NCBI GenBank assembly: GCA_034509925.1
Contig: CM067526.1
Location: 2,388,501-2,452,500 of the forward strand
Source: Hirudinaria manillensis
Taxonomy: Eukaryota; Annelida; Clitellata; Hirudinida; Hirudinidae
Length of the DNA: 64,000 nt
Reading direction: 5' to 3'
Both the position numbers and the translations under genes were made by a program. Shown piece after piece: positions 13,323 through 24,555 of this stretch. Every line of letters starts with the position of its first letter. The first letter of the stretch is position 1. A model generated the notes under the pieces. The model saw only the letters and a program-made list of their open reading frames with translations, ran no database searches and was not told the origin of the DNA.

Positions 13323-15041
13323 ATGTCAAACATTTTGGATATATGTTTTTTCCTACTTTTTGTAAAAGGTGAGAAATGATTTTGTACCACAGTACTAATA
13401 AATGTGAAAATCTCCTAATACAAAAGTCAGTTCGATTATATAATATCAATCTATTACGTTATTGTTAATAATTATTACGCAGATAAAAGACTAACATAGT
13501 TGACGTTCAAGCAGCTTTTGTCTTTAACTTTCTTAAATTTGTTAATCCAGAGGTACAGAACGAGAACAACAATGGCTCAACATATTCAACAGAGACATTT
13601 ATCCGCAAAATAGGTAGCAGTGTCTTCATTGAATGTAACGCTTGTAACGCTGCTTCCAGGCAGTGGACCCACAAATCCATAAATGGAAGTAATGGGATGG
13701 AAGACATTGGAAAGGGGTCCGATAAGGTCCGAAATAGATTAGACGAAAAGGAACCACGTTATAACTTTTCAACAAATGATTCAAATTGTACTTACAACCT
13801 ATTCATCACTGGAATCCAATCTGGTGATGCTGGAACATTTACATGTTGGGACGGTTCGGTGGTATTAAAAGCAGTCGTTGTTGTCGCCATAGGTGAGGTG
13901 TTTGTCACAATTAATTGGATCTGGTTTTTTTTTTTATAATAAACAGCAATTTTTTTTATTAATCAAATAATGTATATTTTAATTGATAGAAAAACCCGGC
14001 AACTGTTCCAACGAACCGGAGTTCACGCATTCCAAAAATATAATTGTGAAACAAAATGATCCGGTCACGAATTTCGAATGCTATTTCCAATATTCAGCAG
14101 ATGAATCATGTATTGTTACTCCTATTTGGACAGACTTCACAGGATATAGAAATTTCAACATACCTCTCTATGGCATTGAAGTTAATGCTGATAACAAGCA
14201 TGCATGGATTGAATTCAAGCCTGGTGCTGATATCACTAATGGAACACGTCTTAACCTGTCCTTGTCTTTTAACTGCTTCTCAAACAACAATCAGAATCAT
14301 ACCATTGGACGCTATGATTTCGGCCTTTTACCTTTCATATTTTATGTTGAAGGTAAAACAGGTTTGTCATTCACATTTGGACACTATGTATATTTCTTGG
14401 ATTGACAATATAATGTTTATATTTGCTATTTTTAATTGTTTATATTTTATTAGTAAATATAAATTGCAAAATAAAAATTAGTTAAGCGTTACGATTCTGG
14501 TTTAGTTTATTCGTACATGTTAACTTGTATGAATATATTATTAGGTAGTGACCACGGTGGCCAAAAAACGAATCAACCGTTCAAGATAATTACCATCATA
14601 GGCATTGCAATTACTGCTATTGTATTGGTTTTTTCAATCTCATGGATTTTCATCAAGTTATATCGCGGTAAATTTTTTTTTTGCTTGGGGCTAATTTAAT
14701 AAAACTAAAAGATTTATTTTTTTAAGTTTTAATTTTTTTATCATTAATTGAATATTTTGAAATCCCAATATGCATATAAATTCATGTCAGCGAATCTTTA
14801 AGTAAAAAATAGTAACTATATTTTTATAGTAAATATGTTTAATTTTTGATAATTTATTATCTTACATTAAATAAAATAAATTTTGTTTCAAGAGGCTGGA
14901 AATATTCCGACCGGCGATATTCCCTGTCCCTTTGAAATGAAGGATTTTACTCTTAAGAGTGGGCCTGAATTTGAAACTCCAGAAGATGGAACTTATGATT
15001 TCATAAACGACTATGAGCACAACGATTCCAAGTTGATGTGA
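13323..15041 (+). CDS. R3: two-Ig type I membrane receptor, duplicate of R1
   Basis: Exons 13323-13368, 13551-13892, 13990-14352, 14545-14667 and 14893-15041 join in phase 1 (340 residues). The leader is 1-15, D1 16-129, D2 130-250, TM exon 251-291, tail 292-340. It differs from R1 by one codon lost in D1 (EKEPRY versus EKGEPRY) and scattered substitutions. The tail motif is PEDGTYDFI, again one acidic-flanked YxxI. Splice junctions sit at the same places as in R1. Every exon is intact, so both copies look functional. Confidence 0.87.
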
Positions 15042-16889
15042 AATATTTAAGTGAAGAATCGGATGCATCGTCACTTCATCTCAGAGACTTAAAGTTAATG
15101 AATTTTGTTGGATTTTCGACTTTTGATCTATAAACATTACAGACGTGTTACAGACATTAAACATGTTAGAAATAAAAACGGAACACAGCAGCTTTTTTTC
15201 AATTATTGTATAATTAATTTAAAAGCACATAAAAGCCAATCATAAGAATTTTGATTCATTTTTTTGTGTCGGGTTGTTTCAGAATTGGAATAGCGTGTTA
15301 ATATCAGAGACTCTAAATTCAATCTTTAATGCTCTGGAAGCTGGAAACTACAGGTAGATAGCTTATCCCTTTACATTTCGAAAGCAAAGCAAACGAATTT
15401 TAGTTTGGTAATTTCCTTTCCTCAACGAGATGATGAGTCGAAAACGTTGTTTTGATGGCAGAACTGCATAACCATGTGTTTTCGTAAAGAGGGTATTTCT
15501 TGCACTCAGCCTCTGTGATATGTTCGTGTTCCTGTATTAAGTTCAGGTTCAAAGGACAGGCAGTCAAGTTGTTTCGACGTTAATAACATAATAACATTAA
15601 GAAGTCGGTGGATATAATTGAGTAAGTACGATTATTTTTCAATAATATGAATTTAGTTTCATCAAGTCGGAATGAGAACATACAGCAGATATTTATATTA
15701 GCATTTACCGATTGTATTTTAAATATATTTATTAGATTAGAAAATGTAGAAATAAATTACGTCGAGTTTAACGGATAAATGACTTTGAAATGAAGATGTC
15801 AACTCATGAATTCAGTTGAACTGAAAAAATGATCGGTGGTATTTTGGATTTGTATACTGCATAAGTTTGTAATGAATTTAGAGTGTATTAATTTAAAATA
15901 AATAACCATCTTTTGATTCACATCCATACAAAATGTAATCCTCGCACGGTTACCTTAACATATATCGAGTAATTAAAAAAAATTATTTTCCATGTTTTAG
16001 ACAAAATATCGTAAAATAATTATTTGTTATTAACTATCAATATTATACTTTGACTTAAAAAAATAAAAAATGTACTGCCACATTCCTTTCCTCCCATTCT
16101 CTTCCTTTCCACGCATAAAAAATGCATATTCCTAAGAAGGCAATTGGTAAATATAAAATATTTGGCCAAATGTACATATCTAAACTGAAATATATCTTAA
16201 CTTTAAAATGGCAACTGTTCATTTTTTTTGTCTTATAAGTGGTGACTCCTTAGATTTGGCCCAGAGCTTCAATAACTAATTTAGTTAGTTTGTGGTGCAA
16301 TGTCCAAAGGCTAACATTTGCATTCTCAATGAATTAAAGTTAAAAAATGTAACTGAAGGTAATACAAAGCATTTATTTTTAAACCTTTAGTAATAAAATG
16401 AAGTTTAAATCCATTGCATCATGTTTGCAAGTAAACTCCGAATAACTTCAAATATAATCTCATTAACATAACTAATTATTAACAGCAACTGACAGGGGTA
16501 GGGGCTAAAATGAAACTTGGCGTCCCTTAACTGCACGAGACGATTCTTTTTTCTCATCCTACAATATTATTGTGATAGTTTTAATCGTTAGTCGGAAGTC
16601 TTAGCAGCTATTTACTAGAATTTAATTCAAAAACTTAAATAAATTAAATAAACAAATTATTAGATTAGGAACCTGTATTCAGCATCCAAAGGAAGTGAAG
16701 TTTCGGTCGCAGTTTCCAGTTCAGTTATTAATTTAAACAAAAAATTTGGAGCTAGACAATTGGAAATGAAATAGTTTGAAAATTGAATAGTTGATGTGCT
16801 AGATTTAATCTTGGTTAATAAAGATATTTCAAACTCACAGATTCTAAAAAAAAGTAGTCGATTGGCCAATTTGTCTGGATAACGCCAAC
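15042..16889. other. Intergenic between R3 and R4
   Basis: AT-rich spacer, duplicate of 3974-5734, with small insertions and deletions. A - strand frame at 16660-16899 has no counterpart in the other copy and no family features, so I do not call it. Confidence 0.6.
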
Positions 16890-19800
16890 ATGCTGACATT
16901 AAAGTTGTTTCTGAACTACTCGTTTCTTGCGCTTCTAATGCCCGGTTAGTCTGCCTCTTTATAATTAAAGATTTATAAATCTAAACCAAACACATGTTCA
17001 ATGCTTACTACATGTCAGCTTTAAAAAAAAATCTATTAAATAATAATTTGGTTTCAGGGGGCCCAGCCACATCTTTGAATGAAAATGTAATAACGACAAA
17101 AATTGCTCAGAAAGGGTCTCATGTCTTACTTGGATGCAATTCACCTAATCGTAATCTCTGTAATGCCCATTCTCTTTACTGGACCTATAAATTACCAAGC
17201 GGAGAAGACGAAGATATCATGGAAGGAAACAGCCCAATCAGGAAAGAAATGTACCCACTAAATGAAATGCAGTACGAACTTTCAACAGATCAGAATTGCG
17301 CGTATGATCTATTACTCGAGGAAATACGTTTCAGTGCAGCTGGTCTATTTATATGTCGGGATGGTTCGACCGAATTACAGAAAACAAATCTCATCGTCAT
17401 AGGTAATATAATTTATAGAATATTACTATAGTGAATGCAGCCAGTTAAAAATAAAGAACGAGCAAAGATATTTTTGGTAATACACCTTAATCTCGGAGTA
17501 AATGTTATAAATGCAGATGACAGAAAAACCTGTACCACCTCAGCAGAAGTATTCAACTCACATGACATCGTCATCGACGAGAATAACAGAACTTTTACCA
17601 TAAATTGCACACTCCAATATTCAACTGATGATTCTTGTGTAGCTTCGCCTATCTGGGAGGACATTACATATAACAGGATCTTGACTTCATCTGAAAATGG
17701 TTTCAAGATTACTATGGAAAACAGACTTGCTTCACTTTCATGGAAGCCTAATATCGAAAATGAGATTGATATTAGATACGGAATTCAGTTCAATCTCTCC
17801 ATTTCCTTTAACTGTTCATCGTTTTCAAATAATAGCCAAGATGTACGACAACAAGGAACGTACGATTTCGGAACAGTACCATTCACCTTTTATGTCAAAA
17901 GCAAGGGTATAGCAAACAATTTGTAATGTCAGCTTTCCTGACTTTTTGCCCAATTTTATAGACTAATGACTAATGATATAATGTTTATTTCGTAACTATA
18001 TTCTGTGTTTTCAAGTGCAATATAACCCTTCTAAACCCTGTTCAGATAATCGATGTAAAGTCGTACTTTTAAAAGGACAAATTATAATCCCTCTTCCATA
18101 GAGCTTTTTCCAACCACAAAAAATTATTTCACTTTTGCTTTAAGTCACAATTTTTTGCAGAATTGTTTAGCATTTGCCATCGCAAATATTAACATTAACG
18201 CAAACATCATTAATCCATTAATTATCTTAATATGAATATTCTTGAACAATTGTTTCATTTGAGAGTGAAGGTAGTAGTAATTTCCTTCTAAATGCATTTA
18301 TTGGAAACTAATCCAAACAGAGTTTTTGACAGACTATTAGAATTATACTAATTTCTGAATGGCCAATTCCGAAATTATTATAATTTATTACAATTGGCCC
18401 GCGTATAAAAGTATAAACTTTTTTTTAGTTAATTGCAGACGAGGTTTAAATCGAAAGTAACAAATAATGTACTCCATCAGCCCACTTTAGATACATGAAG
18501 GAGAGTATTTTAAAGATCGAGTTTAATATATGCCACCACTTAATTATAAGAAAATAATTAAGTTCAATTGGCTCAACTGGCTAATTTCAACGTAACCAAT
18601 TTTATGCAGCAACCTCCTAATCTTTAAAAATATTAAAGCACATGCTTAGAAATAATCATTGCAAATATTTCTTTAGTTATATTTCACACCTTCGAGTTGT
18701 AGATAATGTTTTGCTTTTATTTATAGGAGTTAAATAGATACGAATTCTTATCTAATATCCTTTTTATTTGACAGAAGAAATTTTTGAAACTGCCCCCACG
18801 ACGCTTACCATTTACGAGGGTAAATTTTTACATTTATATGCATTTACGATTAATTTATTCGAATCTTTAATTTTTTTGCGACTTTATAAAGTTGAATTTG
18901 CAATAGAGGCTATTAATTAATAGACTTTATTTTTAATTCCTCGTAAACGAAATAATTGCTTTTTATTTAGCTCCATAATTGTCCCTAGCTCGTTAAAATA
19001 TTGTATATCCTCCAGGGAATTCAATCATTTATTTGATTGTTAGAAAATATCGCTTTAGATAAACAACGGGTTTTTGTGTACGATATTTTGATTTTCATTA
19101 AGGTTATGGTTAGAACTGGTTGGCTAATCAGATATAATTTCAATTATCCCCATTTTTAAAATTACTTCCAATAAAGCAATTCGCTTGACTTGGCAGAAAC
19201 AGTGACGAGCGAATCAAAGAGGAAAGAAGCTCCGACTACACTAACTGCGGTATTCACGACTGGTGGCACACTTTTTGCAGCGTTTGTTGTGACTTTGGTC
19301 ATACTTATCGTCTGCTTGAAAAAGCGAATCTCAGGTAAAATTGGATCAAAAATTTATTTTTTAAGTCGGACATTATTTGTATGTAACTAAATTTGTAGTA
19401 AATTTGTTTAAAGATTGTAAACTGGATAAACATAATTAATATTCTTTAATCACAAATTTGATTTTCGATTTTGGAAAAATATTTATCATACCTTCACTGC
19501 TACATGCCGTGGACTTTGAACATCATTCTGGGGCCACCTTTACTTTTGATCAGGAGAGCTTCTGACCTGACTTTAAGTAACTGACCAAATATAAAATGCC
19601 CTCTAGGGTATGCCTTTAAATTACTATTTTCTACTGCGTCTTCAGATTTTGGTAATTTTCTTTGATTCAACAAATCTCTGAGCGAGTGCAAGCTAATCAA
19701 AATATAAAATAAATCATGATTTGGTTTTTAAATTGTATTGGTAACATTGCACTTTACCCTAAAATATCTGGTTGATGGTTCTATCAGCGTCTTTTTAACA

Positions 19801-20111
19801 ATAAGTTATCGTTTGGTACCATTGTTATTGTAACAAACGACGAGTTAAATATTTAACGATTATAATGGCATCTTTAATAAAATAAAATTCATTTGCTAAC
19901 AGCTAGCCGCGGCCTGATGAGTACTGAATTAAGCGTGTTGGGAAAACAATTGCCCGAGCTTCCATCTCCAGAGGATTACATTGGGATCAAGACTGACTTT
20001 CAGTCGAAATATGCCCAGAATTATGAAGTTCTTGAAGATGGTACTTACGACGTTATTAACGATCGACCAGAGTCAGCTTACAGAAAAAACTATATCCAAG
20101 TTCTTGAATAG
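16890..20111 (+). CDS. R4: two-Ig receptor with stalk exon and intact three-tyrosine tail
   Basis: Exons 16890-16944, 17058-17402, 17517-17906, 18775-18819, 19197-19334 and 19903-20111 join in phase 1 (393 residues). The leader is 1-18 (MLTLKLFLNYSFLALLMP). D1 (19-133) ends CRDGS where paralogues have CW, an unusual loss of the conserved Trp. D2 (134-263) has STDDSCVASPIWED. A 15-residue Thr-rich mini-exon (264-278) would lengthen the stalk; it is the least certain exon. The TM exon is 279-324. The 69-residue tail has LPELP, DYIGI, then NYEVLEDGTYDVI and NYIQVLE, giving the compact Yxx[L]x4YxxI pair. An AATAAA lies at 20203-20208, 92 bases past the stop. It is the intact reference for the truncated R2 tail. 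Confidence 0.82.
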
Positions 20112-20137
20112 CAGAATCATTCAATCTCTCTTCATGT

Positions 20138-20175
20138 ATATTTATTTATTTATTTATTTGTTTGTTTGTTTGTTT
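20138..20175 (+). repeat. TTTA/TTTG microsatellite in the R4 3' UTR
   Basis: Tandem TTTA units pass into tandem TTTG units just after the R4 stop and before its AATAAA. Confidence 0.85.
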
Positions 20176-20807
20176 CCCCTTAGGTCACTTGATGGCGTGA
20201 GCAATAAAATTGTTGTTGTTTTTGTTTCTTTGTTTAAATCTTTAAATATCAAAATTTGTTGATTATCGTTTTATTTTCAAAGTCAATTTAAATCGTAAAA
20301 ATTATGGCTAGCAATTTCCTTGGTCTTTCATATTGTAATTTGAATTTTTTAAAAATTACAATTATATTAAATTACAATGTATATTAAATTAATAAATTAA
20401 ATTCAAATTAAATTCAACTGACATATTTTCTTTTGATATAGTTGCTACATCTATTTAAATGTAATTTATTCATATTTAATAAAAAAAACACTTGTTAATG
20501 TGTATATAATGTTACTAAACATTAATTTTTCATGTGCTCTTTCGTTAACTTGTATTTGTTCATCTCATTCGAAAATAAAATTCCCTTTTTCTATTTTCTA
20601 TATCCATTCTTAAACAATAAAGCGACCATATCCTCCAAATTATGTGTTTTATAAAAATCAGAAGGAAGAAGGAGTGCCTTAGTTGAGCCGCAGGTCATTT
20701 TCTTGCTTTGCAAAGCGTGAAACAAGAAAATCAATACATGAATGCATGATTAACATTCAAGCAAACAAAACATCAGACTGCAGATTATATAAAATTCGTC
20801 ACTTCCA

Positions 20808-23553
20808 TTATTGAGATTCATTTTGTGTATCCTGGGGTACGAGGTAGAGTCCCGGGTCTTTGTTGAAGAATGCAGGAGAAGAGGGAATCGATGGAACAAG
20901 GTGACCGCTGGGCATTCTACTTGGGGTCATGGGGATGTATCCGACGCTTGGAGTATAGTGAGGGAGTTGATGGGAAGAGGAAGATGAAGCCATAGTGGAA
21001 AATGGTTGTTTCTTAATACTACCGAGATAAATACTGGGAGCGATGCCTTTGTCATCAATCCTGTCGTAGACTTCAGACTCGTCTGCTGAAGCTTCCCGAA
21101 TGAGAGATGCACCGTGGTGGAATTGCTGGAGTCCTTGATTGAGGAGGGGGACTGCAGAGTGGGGAGCGTGTGGAGACAAAACGCCCTGGAACCCCATGGA
21201 AGCTGCTTGGGGTGGAGGGGTGAGACTGTTGTTGACTTGCATGTTGTAGGAATTCTCGCAGGAGACCGGCTGCCGCCTGTAAGCTACATTCTCCGTCATC
21301 ATGGACTGTCCGCGGGTGTACATGGTAACTGAATTTGTGAAATCGATGGTAAGTTAAATCCATACAAATCTCTCTCGAAGCATATTTAGAAGAATATTTC
21401 GTTTTGGCCATTTTAAAATGAAGATAGATTAATTAAAGCTTCATTAAACATTAATGAAACATGTTTAGGCTGGTAATTTATTAGTAAATTGACTAAAAAA
21501 AAATAATTTCACGTTTATTTGAGTGACTGCCTTTTGGCAAAACTATAAAGTAGATGATTTGATATACTTATAAAATTAATCAGATGAGTCTTTTATTTAA
21601 GTCTAATGATTAGAAACTTTTGAATAACTAAACCTCGCATAATAGGTTAATTCATAAAATAAATTACACTTTATATTAAATATTAATAATAACATTGATC
21701 GTAAATAAAATACAAAAAAATATAAAGTGATTATTTGACGTGTAATATTAACTAAGCAGTTAATAATTTCATGTAGATACCTACGCGAATCGTCGCTAGT
21801 CCTCTTGCGATACTTGACAAGAAAGAGACTCACAAGCACAATGACCAAAATGGCAAAAAATGCCAGAATGCCAGCAAATACAAAAATTATTGTCGTCTGA
21901 CTGCTGTGATGATTCAGTGCTTTAAGATGAGAAAAAAAAATAAAACCAATTTATAAATATTTTCCGTTAATTTTACAAATTCCAATTTCTAAGTCTTTCT
22001 AAGTAAAAGATCTGACAATATTGATTTTCATGCTTCAATTATTGAAATTATTGCATCTATTTTATTAAGTGATTAATTTATTCGAATTTATCAAACAATT
22101 TATCCTTTTAATTTTAAAACTCCATTTTTTTAAAATCTAGAATCACACGGATTTTCCAAAGAGAGGTCGTGACAGTATAAATTATGTTGTGAACACGAGA
22201 CAGAATGATGACTGTCATCATAGTCTCATGAAGAATAGAATTAGTCACTTTTAATACAATTGGAATAGAATTAATCATCTTCAATGTCATTAATAATCAA
22301 GCAAGAATTACCCCTTTCGGACGGATTTTGTTCTGAAGCGCCAGGGTGGGGGGTGACAAAGTTGGTCGTGGAGGAAGAAATGGTGCTTTCTACCGGCTTA
22401 GGAATTTCGGCCGCTAAAACATGAAGATATTACCGAGTTTTTATTAAACTTTTATTGATATTAGTTTTGGTATTATTTGATTCATAAAATTATTAATTGA
22501 ACTTTGAACTTGCGGTTTACAAGCAAATAATATACAAGAAAAAAAACCTGCTAAATAAAAGTTAGGAGTGGCGAAACCAGTCTCGAAAATTGGTTCCTTA
22601 GTGGAATATTCACCCTGGGTTTTCTGAGACTTCTGACACTTAAATCTGAGTAAGAATTGATAACTGCTGCCATTTTTAAAATTTTCATCGATTTTCAGGA
22701 TTGTCGAAAAAGATTGATTGTTAAAAAAGGTTTCTTGGTTTTCCAGACTGTCATTCTGCGTTCCTTTCCACAAGCCTACGGCATAACAGTTACTTCGAGT
22801 GTGATAAGTCACAAGGCAGGTGATCTTGAAGCTGTCATGTTTTTTCACCATTACAAAACTTTCTTCATTGGTTTTCTTAGGAAATATATCACATTTTGTA
22901 GAACCAGGCTCTGAGAAATTAAATTAATTTTAACATGCACAAAAACATTACAAACTATTACTGTTATGATTTTATCCGGATATTCAGTACAAAAATACAA
23001 CATTTTCCAGATATATTTTACTTTATTATATTTTTAAATCTTTTATTTTTTAAAAATAAATTTTATAAATGCCTATAATGTACTACGTTCACCTACCTGC
23101 CACTATGATATTAGCAGAATAACCGAATCCTTTAATCAAACCCTGAGTACACCTATAAATGTCGCTCTCCTCTAGAGAAACATTAAGAAACTTCAAATCT
23201 CTTTTTTTGAATTCCGATGTGTCCTGCTCAATGACCTGAAATTTGTGATTCAATGAGTCGGGTACTTTAGAACCAGAATATATCAGGTCAGTGCCACGAC
23301 TCTCGCTCGTCCACTGTACGGGAATGTTGTCCTTTTCCGGGATTCTAGGTATTTTGCACGACCAGACGTATTGCTGACCCAACTTGAGAACTTTATTCTC
23401 TGGTCTGACTTGAGTTTCTATTGACAAAATGATAAATCTTCAAGTAATTATTTCAGTAATGATCCTGGCACTTTGAAATAGCTGCGAAAACCAACCGTCC
23501 GAATAAATGGAAGATAGTACCATCGTAAAACACACAAAGCAAGCCAAGACCAT
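20808..23553 (-). CDS. R5: divergent two-Ig receptor with long adaptor-binding tail
   Basis: On the - strand the exons are 23553-23496, 23417-23097, 22910-22548, 22413-22312, 21919-21785 and 21328-20808, all phase 1 (499 residues). The leader is 1-19 (MVLACFVCFTMVLSSIYSD). D1 (20-126) is a conventional Ig with SCKIP, VQW and DIYRCTQG. D2 (127-247) keeps the family spacing of TCLVTYHTRSNC followed by W. A Ser/Thr/Pro-rich stalk exon (248-281) and a TM exon ending VKYRKR (282-326) follow. The 173-residue tail is much longer than its neighbours' and has EVYDRI, SIYLGS, GYIPM and GLYLVP, plus a PPP stretch. YIPM fits the YxxM consensus for PI3-kinase SH2 binding. Two donors (leader GTTGGT, D2 GTTTTT) are weak. 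It is the only gene on this strand and faces R6 across a 1.0 kb gap. Confidence 0.8.
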
Positions 23554-24555
23554 TTTCCTACTATGAAATTCCGAATGAGAAATTCAGGACCACCTAAAGT
23601 AGTAAAACATAACAATTGAGTTGGAAATTCGTAACCAAATCATCAAATTTCAAATATGTATCAGCCAGACTTCCGGGAATTTAAAGGGTTCAAGCCGTCT
23701 CAGCCGACCAAATTATTTAAAGTCAAATCTAACCTTTTTTTTTAGAAAATCAAAAGAAGTCTAAATTGTCGATAACTCAATCCAAACTAGGAAGAATAAC
23801 CTAGCATGGTTCGTATCGAGCTGATGTTGAGAACATTTTCTATGACGAAAGGATGCCTTCAAGATTACTTGATTGTCAGATGGTTAAAGGGGAGAAACTA
23901 GAAAAATTAGAGAGGGTTGCTTAAATAATGTGTCATTAACTATTGGCAGCGAAGTCGTAATTATGATAGTTTTTAAATTATCCTAGCACCACTTTAGTCA
24001 TGCAATATCAGTGTTATAGCCACACAACAATAAATATATGCAACAAACGTAACTTCTTAAATAACACATCTCATCACCATTTCTGGCACAATTTTTCAGG
24101 AAAAAAAACAATAAAATTTTCATAAACAGAATGAATGAGTTCTAGAAGCTTGCCCGGGTCCAATCATCAGTTGGGAGAACAATTACAAAGAAATGATTCT
24201 ATTCGAAAGAGATCCTGTTCTGCTTGTCACTTCTTGTGGATGTAAGCTCTTGCAGCTTAATCATCTTAATTAAGATGGGTTCGACGGATAAAGCAATATT
24301 TTGAATTAATAATCATAATGAATAATCGTTATATTTTTAATAATATTCATTTATATAAAGAGTTGGTATTATTTATTCAAAATGTTATTAACAGTTAAAA
24401 TATAATATTGTATATTTTGTTATAAAATAAATTAATTAGCATTAATTAAATACTGGAATTCCCACTGCCTAATTGAGGCCGCAAAACAGACTTGTTCCGT
24501 TTGTCTGAATGTGCTTTTCGGATTTGCGAACGTTTGCCAGGTTGAATTTCTGAGG
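23554..24555. promoter_or_regulatory. Candidate shared promoter region between R5 and R6
   Basis: This 1,002-base gap separates the start codons of two divergently transcribed genes, so it must contain both 5' UTRs and very likely both promoters. I see no exon. The right half (24290-24450) is very AT-rich. No specific factor site can be named from sequence alone. Confidence 0.55.

Larger units (their letters stand above)
12480..20310 (+). repeat. Segmental duplication A, copy 2 (R3-R4 block)
   Basis: Collinear partner of 1310-9580. Flanks, leader exons, Ig exons, TM exons, tails and 3' flank all correspond. The intergenic part 12310-13322 holds no supported exon and is part of this duplicate, as is the 15042-16889 spacer. 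Confidence 0.85.

Noticed and set aside
20927..21411. Alternative frames overlapping the R5 tail on both strands
   Set aside because: Only the frame ending at 20808 joins in phase to the R5 TM exon and contains tyrosine motifs. The frame from 21411 crosses the acceptor.
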